Shown: piece by piece, positions 43,355-52,600 of the stretch | Layout of the letters: every line of letters begins with the position of its first letter | Position numbering within the stretch: the stretch's first letter is position 1 | Origin: Leptospira sp. WS4.C2 | Lineage (GTDB): Bacteria; Spirochaetota; Leptospiria; Leptospirales; Leptospiraceae | DNA: 64,000 nucleotides | Assembly (NCBI RefSeq): GCF_040833985.1 | Contig: NZ_CP162139.1 | Location: 868,001-932,000, forward strand | Reading direction: 5' to 3' | The notes under the pieces: model-generated | What the model was told of the DNA's origin: nothing | Database searches by the model: none | Seen by the model: only the letters and a program-made list of their open reading frames with translations | Translations under genes and position numbers: made by a program

Positions 43355-44731
43355 ATGGAGAGAGAAAAAACGCATTCAATTTTTTTCTCTCTTTCTCCAC
43401 TTTTCTACTTAATTCTATCCATCCTTTTTTTTCGTTTTGTTTGGGTGATCCCATACCCTCATCCAGTGGCTTTGTTTGTGGCAGGTTTACTTTCTTTTTT
43501 ACAACGTAAGAATCGAAAATTTGTATTTTTGAAATCCTCCTTTCGTAAAAATTTTCTTTCTGTTTTGCCGGCGATGGAAATTCTTTTTTTTGTCGGAATG
43601 CTCATTGCTTCTTGGGCTCATTCCGGTGTGCTTTTGGCAATGATCCAAACAGGAATTTTATTTTTGCAGCCGGATTATTTTTTGCCCTCCTTGGCAATCG
43701 TTGCGGCCATTGCAGCTATGGTTTCTGGTTCTTCTTGGACCACCGCAGGAACTCTCGGTGTGGCCCTTATGGGTGTTGCCGAAGTGATTTCTTTTCCACA
43801 AACAATGGCAGCTGGTGCTATTGTGAGTGGGTGTTATTTTGGGGATAAACTTTCTCCGCTTTCCGATACAACCAACCTAGCCTCTAGTTTAACACATGTT
43901 CCTATATGGACTCATATTAGGCATATGTTAAAGACAACCTGTATTAGTTTCGGGGTTGCTATCCTTGGGTTTTACATTTTAAATATTTACGTTTGGGATT
44001 CTACCCAAATTGCAAATTTATCGGTGCAATCGGGAAGTCTTTTGTCTGGTGCAAATCATCAAATTTCCTGGATGAAATTCATCCCGGTCGTTTTGGTATT
44101 TGGATCTGCTCTATTTAAATTACATATCAGATTATCGTTGTTACTCGGAATCCTTTCTGCCATTGGATTTATTGTCAGTGAATTAGGATTTCGTATGGAT
44201 ATTGGAAAATCATTGTTTTATGGGTTTGAATCTCATTCAGGAAATGATGTATTGGATCGTTTTTTAAGTGGAGGAGGTGTGGTTGCCATTCTACCAACGG
44301 AAATACTGATTTTCGCTGCTGTTTGGTTTGGTGCTGTTGTAGAAGGATATGGATACCTGAACGAAATTTTAATTCATATTAAAAATTGGGCCAAGGACAA
44401 ATGGGATATTTTACTTTCGACAATGGGAACTTCCTTTCTTTTAAATTTGGTCACTGCAGACCAATACTTATCATTAGTAATTCCTGCCAGAGCCTTTCGA
44501 AGTCTTGCGGAAGAAAAGGGAATTCCAGAAAAGGATATTTCTCGTTCCTTGGAAGACTCCGGTACGATCACTTCTCCGCTCATTCCTTGGAATAGTTGTG
44601 GGGCATTTATGTCTACTTCATTGGGTGTATCCGTGTTATCATTTTTTCCATTCGCTTTTTTTAATATATTTCATCTTATCCTATCTGTATCTCTTCTACT
44701 CATTGCAAAAAATAAATCTAAAAGTTCATAG
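43355..44731 (+). CDS. NhaC-family Na+/H+ antiporter
   Basis: 458 residues with about eleven membrane helices. The family core is clear: SGSSWTTAGTLGVALMGVAE and SGCYFGDKLSPLSDTTNLASS, then TSFLLNLVTADQYLSLVIPARAFR and TSPLIPWNSCGAFMSTSLGV. It exports Na+ (or swaps organic substrates such as malate/lactate in MleN-like members) in exchange for protons. It follows the NRAMP-like transporter by 3 nt, so the pair may be a linked ion-transport unit. The substrate cannot be settled from sequence. Confidence 0.88.
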   Translation: MEREKTHSIFFSLSPLFYLILSILFFRFVWVIPYPHPVALFVAGLLSFLQRKNRKFVFLKSSFRKNFLSVLPAMEILFFVGMLIASWAHSGVLLAMIQTGILFLQPDYFLPSLAIVAAIAAMVSGSSWTTAGTLGVALMGVAEVISFPQTMAAGAIVSGCYFGDKLSPLSDTTNLASSLTHVPIWTHIRHMLKTTCISFGVAILGFYILNIYVWDSTQIANLSVQSGSLLSGANHQISWMKFIPVVLVFGSALFKLHIRLSLLLGILSAIGFIVSELGFRMDIGKSLFYGFESHSGNDVLDRFLSGGGVVAILPTEILIFAAVWFGAVVEGYGYLNEILIHIKNWAKDKWDILLSTMGTSFLLNLVTADQYLSLVIPARAFRSLAEEKGIPEKDISRSLEDSGTITSPLIPWNSCGAFMSTSLGVSVLSFFPFAFFNIFHLILSVSLLLIAKNKSKSS

Positions 44732-44772
44732 TTGAACAAATGAAGTTCATAGAACGGAAAACAAAATCTAAG

Positions 44773-44778
44773 TATAAT
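44773..44778 (+). promoter_or_regulatory. Candidate -10 element before the sigma-like gene
   Basis: A perfect TATAAT lies 23 nt upstream of the ATG at 44802. No good -35 sequence is found at the expected distance, so an activator or a relaxed promoter may be involved. Confidence 0.35.
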
Positions 44779-44801
44779 CGATATTAGGCTTTCCTTCCTT
44801 T

Positions 44802-45644
44802 ATGGATGAAGTAAAAATTCTATCCATGTTACCGAAAATATTAGATGAAAAAATTCTCCCTCTCATTGAAAAAGCTCGTTCCAGTAATGATCCCAATATT
44901 GTTAAAGAACATTTGCCTATTTGGATGGTAGATCGGTTGGCCAAAAAAAGAAAAATAACTGATGATGAAAGTTGTGAGATGGTGGTAACGATTCTAGAAG
45001 TTTTTTCAAAGATGTGGGTTTTAAGTTTAAACTATCATATAACCAATGTTCTTGGCTTTTTTGTTACTTACGCATTTAATCAATATAGAAATCGGTTTCG
45101 CCGAACAGAAATTTCTGAATCTGGGGAGCTCTATTTACAATTATGGAACTATGACCAACCGGCCAACGAAGAAATTCCAACGGAACTTTGGGAAGCGGAA
45201 ACTCCGTTGAAAGTGGAACTAGACAAATTATCAACTGTGACTGCGTTAGTTTTATCCTTACAATTTGATTTACCCATGAAACAAAATCTAAAACAACTCC
45301 TTCTTTGGAAGTTACGCGAAACGGACCATGATATAGATGGATTCTTTCGGGACTGCGAGGAGAAACGATTTCGCCAGCGCCAACTCTTATCCCGGCTTTC
45401 AGGTATGATTACAAGATATACAAGAAAGCTTTATGAGGCTACGGATCCCAATCGGAGAAAATGGTATCTCAAACAAAAGAAACTCTGGATTTTACGAAGG
45501 ACAAGAGCCATGGATCGAAGTTTTTTTTCCGAACGAGAGATCGCAAAGGTCTTAGGAATTTCCAGAAAGGCGGTTCGCAACCATTTGTCACAGGGAAAAC
45601 ATCAACTTCGTAAAGTCGGCAAAGATTTATTGCACTATGCATAA
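44802..45644 (+). CDS. Sigma-factor-like / HTH protein
   Basis: 280 residues, soluble. The C terminus (about 238-272) reads FFSEREIAKVLGISRKAVRNHLSQGKHQLRK in three consecutive stretches, a good match to region 4 of ECF-type sigma factors. An upstream part (about 85-110, NVLGFFVTYAFNQYRNRFRR) resembles region 2 around the DNA-melting helix, but the middle is longer and more divergent than in normal ECF sigmas. It may be a divergent sigma factor or a regulator that borrows the fold. It sits 64 nt upstream of a STAS protein (anti-sigma antagonist family), which supports a partner-switching role by context. No ribosome site is strong. Confidence 0.55.
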   Translation: MDEVKILSMLPKILDEKILPLIEKARSSNDPNIVKEHLPIWMVDRLAKKRKITDDESCEMVVTILEVFSKMWVLSLNYHITNVLGFFVTYAFNQYRNRFRRTEISESGELYLQLWNYDQPANEEIPTELWEAETPLKVELDKLSTVTALVLSLQFDLPMKQNLKQLLLWKLRETDHDIDGFFRDCEEKRFRQRQLLSRLSGMITRYTRKLYEATDPNRRKWYLKQKKLWILRRTRAMDRSFFSEREIAKVLGISRKAVRNHLSQGKHQLRKVGKDLLHYA

Positions 45645-45707
45645 AAATTTGCTTTACATTCGGTAAAATCGAAGGATTTTTATGGCAACACCACCTTCCG
45701 AAGGGTT

Positions 45708-46049
45708 ATGAAAATCAAAGTTACTAGTAAAAACGACGTGCACATCATTAAAATTGAAGGTGCCATCAAAGCCGGAAATGAGTTCGAGCTATCTGAAAAG
45801 ATTGAACAGTACATCAAAAAAGGCCAAGTCCCTAAATTTATTATTGATTTGAAAAAGGTTCCCTTCATCAACTCAGCTGGTTTAGGAACATTTCTCAATA
45901 TCTATAAACATATTGATGGCCTGAATGGTAGACTTGTATTTGCGAACTTAAATTCCGATATCGAGAACCTAATGGAAATCACAAAACTTTCTAGCGTTTT
46001 CGAGATATATAAAACTCTGGAAGAGGCTGAAGACTCCTTCGAATATTAA
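45708..46049 (+). CDS. STAS-domain protein (anti-sigma factor antagonist family)
   Basis: 113 residues, a single STAS domain. The conserved FIIDLKKVPFINSAGLG segment contains Ser56, which corresponds to the serine phosphorylated by anti-sigma kinases in SpoIIAA/RsbV. Such proteins bind or release an anti-sigma factor depending on phosphorylation. No anti-sigma kinase gene is adjacent. The ribosome site is GAAGGG. The AsmA-like gene follows after 21 nt, with a small hairpin at the junction, so this regulator may be co-expressed with the envelope genes. Confidence 0.88.
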   Translation: MKIKVTSKNDVHIIKIEGAIKAGNEFELSEKIEQYIKKGQVPKFIIDLKKVPFINSAGLGTFLNIYKHIDGLNGRLVFANLNSDIENLMEITKLSSVFEIYKTLEEAEDSFEY

Positions 46050-46065
46050 TCGCTCGAGGCGATTC
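46049..46065 (+). promoter_or_regulatory. Small hairpin around the ribosome site of the AsmA-like gene
   Basis: AATCGC (46049-46054) pairs with GCGATT (46060-46065). The purine-rich GAGG (46057-46060) expected to recruit ribosomes for the ATG at 46071 lies in the loop and the first stem base. It may tune translation coupled to the STAS gene, whose stop codon overlaps the hairpin. Confidence 0.35.
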
Positions 46066-46070
46066 TACTA

Positions 46071-49000
46071 ATGAATCCAATCCTGAAGGTAAGTTTAGGA
46101 ATCGCCAAAACAAAAACCTTTCGCGGACTGCTTTTTCTTTTCCTAATTTATAAATCTGTATTCAATGCCTTCACGGCAGACTTACTGATCCCCCCACTAG
46201 TCTCCCATTTGACCTTAGGGCGAATGGAAGGTAGTTTTTCTAGTTTCTCTCTTTTCTTTGGGATTGAGGTAAACAACTTTCGTCTTTATCCGGGACTTCC
46301 TTTTGACAGAACCCCACTTTTGGAAGCGAAACAGCTTCGACTTCGTTACAACTTGCCTCTCTTAGTTTTCGGTAAAATCAGAATCTCTGAAATTGGTCTT
46401 CAAAATGCTAAGGTGCAAATCGAAGAACGTGCAGGACAGTGGAACTTTGCCTCCTTGGTAAAAAAATCTCAAACTCCAATTTTGGAACCTGTAAAGGAAC
46501 CGAAACCACCCCTGACAGAAATCAAAACCTATCTACCGTTACAGGCAAGTGCCTATATCAACTTGGATACGGTAGAGTTTCAGTTGAAACGTGATACAGG
46601 ATCATTACATTTTTTATCTATCCAAGATCTCTCTTTACAAACGGAATTGGAAACTAACAGGTTCACATCGATTCCATTGGATCTTTCCGCCGTGAACCAG
46701 ATCGATCATGTCCTTCTTTCTCTCAATGCATCCAAACCAATCCCATTGGATTTAGATTCGGAAGAACTAAGGTGGAAACAAACCATTCCTATGTCCTTAC
46801 GATTTGAATGGGACCGAACTGTTTCTCCAGAAATGTTCTTGTTTACCACAGACATAGGAAAGGATGATATTTTACTTGAGGTTCGAAAAAAACCGGTCCA
46901 ACTCGGATTACGTCTGTTATCTGATATTCATTATGATAATCAATTGGATCAAGTTAGTATCAACCAATTAGACCTTAGAGTTTTGGGCCAGTCTTGGCTT
47001 AGTTTGTCTGGTTCCATTCAAGAAGTTTCAAAGGAAACACCCAAGGTTAATATTGTTGTTGGAAAGTCCAATATGCAGCTGACCTTATTCCAAAGATCTA
47101 TCGACCAACTTTATGGAATCATTCCAGAAATGAAATTGTCTGGTGATCTTTCTCTTGAGGGAACAGGAATCCAAGGGAATTGGAAAAATGCAGATGCCAA
47201 TTTAAAACTAAAAGCTTCACAATTGTATTTTAAATTGGGAAAATCCAAAGCTCATTCCCTTCCTTCTGCGGAACTACAGGTCTCTTCCCATCTTAATTTA
47301 GCTGATAGAAAACCTCTCACGGCAGAAAAGCCATTCCCTTACATAACGTCTTTGAAGATTGCCCCTTCACATTTGGATTATAACGGCGCCTCCCTTTCCT
47401 TATATGGAGAGTATTTAGATTCCACGGGTCTAAATTTTCATTTGGGTGTAGATAAACTTCAGTTAGGTGAATATGTTTCTGGCCTCGGTGGGAAATTACA
47501 GATGGATTTGGGAGTCTCTGCTGAATCATTTGCCTCACTTGTTGTCCAAACAAATGCAAAAATTGATGGGTTTCGTTACCAATTGGATCGTTCCAGATCT
47601 CCATCTTCTTTATTGGGACTTGGTCTAAATGCTGTACTTGTATTCGATCGTCCATTCGGTCTTTCTGAAATTAAAATCGCCGATCTAAAACTAGATCAAA
47701 AAACAATCGCGGGCAATAAAGCTTTAGATCTGGACTTAAAAGGAAATTTGCGACTTGGCCAGAACCTTACGGTCAATGTACAGCCATTAGGTTTGAATGC
47801 GAATACCTCCAATCTTTTACTTGTGCTTCCCTTGGTATTAAAAGAAAAGATATCTCCAATTCAAAATCTTCTTGGGAATCATCCAAAGCTGAAATTGAAT
47901 GCTCGTTATGCTGCTTCAGGTTCATCAAAACAAATCAAAGCAGATATAAACGCAGAATTACCGGGTTTGGAAATGAAAGATCTAAACGTTGCAGCAGACC
48001 TATCTTTATCTGGTGCCGATGCAAATGAAATTATAATCAAAACTTTGAAAATGAATGCATTCGGAGGAATTTTCAATTTAGCAGTTAATGGTAAGTTGAA
48101 TAAGAACGGGAAACAAAAACCACCGTTAGGTCCATATTTTGGGAATTTGGATTTAACTTTCGGTTTGTTATCTCCAACTAAACAATATTTGGCAAAGGGA
48201 CTAAGTTTCCAAGGAGACTTAGGATTAAACTTATCAATTCGTGATTATGATATTAATGGTGAATTCCGTTCGAAAGTACCTTTGATTTCCTATAACAATC
48301 AAAAATGTCCTGGGGAACATTGCCAGGCATTTCTTTTAGAAGAAGTCATCGCAAAAATTCCCATTCAACATAATTTAGCGAGGAATAATGAAGATAGTTT
48401 AATCATTGGAGATAAATCTATATTCATTAAAAACTATGGTCGTAACCACCCAGCTAACTTGACGATAGGGCAAGTTCTTGGAACACACCCGAATATACCA
48501 AATTTACCTTTTGAATATGTAAAACGACAAAAGGATGCACCAGGGCTTACTGCATTTATTGAATATAAAGAAAATTATGCGAATATTGAATCTTTGAAAT
48601 CTTACAGTTTGGACGGATTGGTTTTAGGTAAAAACATGATTTTCAATTTAGGGAATTTGGATCCTAGATCAATGGAATTTCGTGGTAACTTCCTGATTCG
48701 AGATATTGATTTAAAACAGCTAATGGCTCCAAAAGTTCGAGACAAAATAGATGATGGGAAACTAAAAGCAGACCTTAACATATCTGTTAGAGATTTGAGT
48801 GAACCTGTTGCAAATCTGGATTTATTTTTTTCAATCTTTCAGATTGGGCGCGATTTTGGTAAAAGTGCCCTGAATGTAATTTCTCCTCAAAATTTCCTTA
48901 TCGATCGCATTACTGACAGTTATTCGATCAATAAAATTGATGTTTCTTTATCTAAAGGATTGGTTTATGCTGATGTATATTTTAATAGATCCTTATTATC

Positions 49001-49103
49001 TTTGTTAATCAACCTAGAAGATGGTAAAATTTCCCAACAGCGGATGCCTCTTGCAAATTTCTTGAAACGAGCACAAAGCGAAATCCAAACATACCAAGAG
49101 TGA
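46071..49103 (+). CDS. AsmA/YdbH-like envelope protein
   Basis: 1,010 residues. One N-terminal membrane helix (about 15-38) anchors a very long periplasmic part built from beta-strand-rich repeats, as in AsmA-like bridge proteins. The start of the periplasmic part (LTLGRMEGSFSSFSLFFGIEVNNFRLYPG..., LLEAKQLRLRYNLPLLVFGKIRISEIGL) is a typical AsmA N-terminal domain. Proteins of this family (AsmA, TamB, YhdP, YdbH) form hydrophobic grooves that carry phospholipids between membranes. The next gene encodes a DUF1318/YdbL-like lipoprotein, as beside E. coli ydbH. Two closely spaced Cys (in NNQKCPGEHCQAF, about 746-751) are unusual. Confidence 0.75.
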   Translation: MNPILKVSLGIAKTKTFRGLLFLFLIYKSVFNAFTADLLIPPLVSHLTLGRMEGSFSSFSLFFGIEVNNFRLYPGLPFDRTPLLEAKQLRLRYNLPLLVFGKIRISEIGLQNAKVQIEERAGQWNFASLVKKSQTPILEPVKEPKPPLTEIKTYLPLQASAYINLDTVEFQLKRDTGSLHFLSIQDLSLQTELETNRFTSIPLDLSAVNQIDHVLLSLNASKPIPLDLDSEELRWKQTIPMSLRFEWDRTVSPEMFLFTTDIGKDDILLEVRKKPVQLGLRLLSDIHYDNQLDQVSINQLDLRVLGQSWLSLSGSIQEVSKETPKVNIVVGKSNMQLTLFQRSIDQLYGIIPEMKLSGDLSLEGTGIQGNWKNADANLKLKASQLYFKLGKSKAHSLPSAELQVSSHLNLADRKPLTAEKPFPYITSLKIAPSHLDYNGASLSLYGEYLDSTGLNFHLGVDKLQLGEYVSGLGGKLQMDLGVSAESFASLVVQTNAKIDGFRYQLDRSRSPSSLLGLGLNAVLVFDRPFGLSEIKIADLKLDQKTIAGNKALDLDLKGNLRLGQNLTVNVQPLGLNANTSNLLLVLPLVLKEKISPIQNLLGNHPKLKLNARYAASGSSKQIKADINAELPGLEMKDLNVAADLSLSGADANEIIIKTLKMNAFGGIFNLAVNGKLNKNGKQKPPLGPYFGNLDLTFGLLSPTKQYLAKGLSFQGDLGLNLSIRDYDINGEFRSKVPLISYNNQKCPGEHCQAFLLEEVIAKIPIQHNLARNNEDSLIIGDKSIFIKNYGRNHPANLTIGQVLGTHPNIPNLPFEYVKRQKDAPGLTAFIEYKENYANIESLKSYSLDGLVLGKNMIFNLGNLDPRSMEFRGNFLIRDIDLKQLMAPKVRDKIDDGKLKADLNISVRDLSEPVANLDLFFSIFQIGRDFGKSALNVISPQNFLIDRITDSYSINKIDVSLSKGLVYADVYFNRSLLSLLINLEDGKISQQRMPLANFLKRAQSEIQTYQE

Positions 49104-49110
49104 GGTATTT

Positions 49111-49698
49111 ATGAAACGTATAATATTTTTATTTCTATTGTTCGGATGTAAATCCATTGTTGATCTAAAGGTTCCACCTATTACAATTACTAATGCTCAA
49201 ACAGCCGCTGAAAAACAAATGGTCGGAGAGGACAGAGAGTTAGAAAAAGAGGGTTGGATGATATCTTCGATTCAATCTTCATCAAATGGCCAGTCGAATC
49301 GCGAAAAGTTAGCTACAGAGGATGCAGATCCTGAAATTCGTGCGCATAGGATTCGGTTGAATTATTTGATGCCAGAATTAAAAAAATACAAAATACACGG
49401 AATTGTCGGCGAAACTCCCATTGGTTTTTTAAAACTAAATCCATTGGCTTCGGGATTACCTATTTACACACAATATGAAATACCCGCTAAACGAAAACGT
49501 GTAGATGATTTGATTCTCTTTGTAAATGAGTCCAGAAAAATCATTTGGGAAAAAGAGGTTTCGAACCAAAAGAAAAAAGGTAAAAAAGAAGAAGATTTTA
49601 TTAAATATAAGCAATCGTTAGTTGATGAATATTACAAGTCTGTATCGGCAGGAGAATACTTTGAAACTACAGCGGGTAGATGGGAGAAATTCCAATGA
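49111..49698 (+). CDS. DUF1318 (YdbL-like) lipoprotein with YnbE-like start
   Basis: 195 residues. The lipoprotein signal ends at LFGC (lipidated Cys13). The next residues, IVDLKVPPITIT, resemble the short beta-strand segment of E. coli YnbE (another small outer-membrane lipoprotein, whose strand contains PITIN). The rest resembles YdbL/DUF1318 (HGIVGETPIGFLKLNP, then LILFVNESRKIIWEKEVS), followed by a Lys-rich helix and an aromatic end. The gene has GAGG 6 nt before its ATG and lies 7 nt after the AsmA-like gene. It looks like a YnbE-YdbL fusion serving the AsmA-like protein, though this is inference. Confidence 0.65.
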   Translation: MKRIIFLFLLFGCKSIVDLKVPPITITNAQTAAEKQMVGEDRELEKEGWMISSIQSSSNGQSNREKLATEDADPEIRAHRIRLNYLMPELKKYKIHGIVGETPIGFLKLNPLASGLPIYTQYEIPAKRKRVDDLILFVNESRKIIWEKEVSNQKKKGKKEEDFIKYKQSLVDEYYKSVSAGEYFETTAGRWEKFQ

Positions 49699-52600
49699 AA
49701 CCCTTTCTACGGTTTCCAGTTTCTTTTTTTGTTTTTTTCCCCTTTATTTTCCTTCAGTGTGTCCTGTTCCAGAAAAATGTTAAAATGACAAATGTTGATT
49801 TTGACTATTCGGCTATTTCCAAAAACTATTTCTCTCCGACGCAATCAAAACCTTTTCCCCTTACAGTCCAAAGAGGAAACAATCTTTATAATTCGACAAC
49901 CAAAGATGGAAGGTATTTATTCTACGCAACTGACCAAAAGGGAAATTTTGATATTTGGTTTCGTGATTTAAAGAGCTCAGTTGTTGTTCCAGTAACGAAT
50001 CATCCATTTTCGGAAACTAAACCTTCTATTTCACCTAATGGAAAGTATTTGGTCTTTGTTTCTGAGGAGTTCGATTCTGATGGTGATTTGATCCTTTTGC
50101 CAATGGACACGGAAGAGTGGACTAGTGAATTATTAAAAGGAAATCGTTTTATTAACAATGATTTTATCAATCTTACTAATAAACCAAATAAAAAAGGAGA
50201 GTATGTAAAAGGAATTATTGATACTGATCCGGTTTGGTCCCCAGATGGGCAAACAATTTATTTTATATCCGACAGATTCACTCCTGGTTTACCAAATCTT
50301 TGCGCATTAACAATAGAGAATCCCAACCAAGTGATCCCCATTACTTCAAGAGGAGCTAGCTCACCCTATGTTTCTTCTGATGGAAATACAATTTATTTTA
50401 TTTCTTACTTTGAAGAGTCCAAAGGCGAAGTTTATAGTATCTCTCTTAAAGATTCTTCAATCCAAAGAATTACTAACAATAATTATTTAGACTTTTCTCC
50501 CGCGGTTGATTCCAAAGCAAAAAACCTATACTATGCATCAATAAGAAAAGACACAAACCAAAATGGCAAATTAGATGAACGAGATCATAGCATTCTTGTT
50601 ATGATGAATTTGCAGACAGGCCAAGAGAGAATTTTATCTTCCGGGGAAACATCTAACTTTGATGTTCGGTATTCTCATTTTAATGGCGGCTCGATACTTT
50701 TTTCGGCTTCTTACTTCAACGCAATTAATATCTATTTTATTCCAGAAAACGGGGCCATACCAAAACAACCGAATATTCGCGAGCAGTATCAGTATGCTAA
50801 AACCTTTTCCAGTGGGCAAAGTTTAGAATCTTACTTTCTGGCATTAGATTCGGTAGAATTGTTTTTTTCAGAGGATCCATTGTTCCCTGTTTATTCAGCA
50901 AGAGTAGCTGTTTTGAAATATATTTCTCTCGGTAGAATTGGAAAACGAGAGGAAGCACGATTGTTTTTGGATTCCTATCGACAGAAATCAGCGGCGAATC
51001 AAAATCATTTTGCTTTGTTGTTACTTCGATGGGAAGAAACAAAACAAAACGGTAAACAATTTGATTTAATAAATGAAACACAGTCAGTTCCCTCATCGAA
51101 GTGGACAAAAGATGCAGAAGCCATGTTATACCATCTATATGTGGATGAGTTAGAAAGGGAGAAAAAAAATGCACAGGCTTTCGACTCTCTAAAGTTAATT
51201 TACCAAAATTTCCCCGATTATCACCAGATTGACGAAATTAAACGAAGATTAGGTGGCTATGAATTCAAACCGAATTCCATAAAGTTGTCAGTATTATATC
51301 AGGAAATGATACAGGGGTGGGAGTCGGAAAAGAAACGATATTTGTCGAATCCATCCCTTCCTTTTGCAAATGATCAGAAAAGAGATCTTCGCTATCTTTT
51401 GGAAGATGTCGTCCAAAAAATCTCTGAAAATAGGAACAGTGAATCGCTCGTCCAATACGTAAATTCATTGTTATCAGATCCCGAAGTAAATCAAATCCCT
51501 CAATTTGCCTTCACTTTGAAATATGTAAAAGCTAAGGCTTTGTCAGATATCCGCAAGTTTCATGAATCAAATGAGGTATTAGATTCAATCATTCCTATCC
51601 CCATTCAAATTGATTTGGAGCCTCCAGGACAACCATCTATCTTTGAAACGCCATCCTTTATTGCGGAATACAAGAGCCCAATATTATTGCGTGCAAATTT
51701 GTTAAAGTACTATAATCAAAAGGCAACTGGCAATACTTCTGATGCACTTCGTAACTTAAAAATCTATTTAGAGTTTTATGATCCCATACTTGGCGTTGAT
51801 TTAGGTGCAGAAGATATCCAGAGCGCATTTTTTTACTTTGAAAATAAGGCTGTAGAGTTTGAACGGATTGGTGATTTGTTACAATCTTCTTTCCATTATT
51901 TTTTCAATAACCAGAACATGTTTCTTGTTAAAACAAGAAATTTATATTTAGATTCGTTGTATAAGGAATATGCTATTTATTACCAACGTAAGATGGTTGA
52001 TACAATCTTTCGATATGGGAAAAAAATACGTGAGGAAGAAGAACGTGCACTTTTAAACCAGCTAAATATCCTTAGTAAGGATAAACTTAATGTTGTAGGC
52101 AATTTATCTGGTGTAACTTCTTTCTTTACAGACAATGAACTTTTACGAGGTGTGGTGGATATTAAGGACTTCGAAAAAATCGAAGTTTTATCTGAAAAGG
52201 CACTCAGTTGGACAGAGTTGTATTACAAACAGGCGGTTCCTCGTGCAAGACCATATCTAGATCTTGCCACACTCTATGGGTATTCTTATTACTTAATCAA
52301 TAAATACGTAACTTTTGAGTCCTACTATTATGCCACAGGAACCATGACAGATGCTCGTAAAACTGAGATTTTAGAAAATTTCAAAAGAGCCGAGTTGGAA
52401 CTACGTTGGATTATTTATGCAGATCCAACTCATTATGACGCCTATCAGTTGCTTGGTTGGTTGTATCAATATGTTGATTTAATTAAAATGCAGAAAAATC
52501 AAAAATCAGGAAAAATAGATTCAGAGGTATATGAAGAGCTTTATAAAAAATATTTTCCTGACAAAAACCTAGAAGCTAATATAGAGCTTTATAATCAAAT

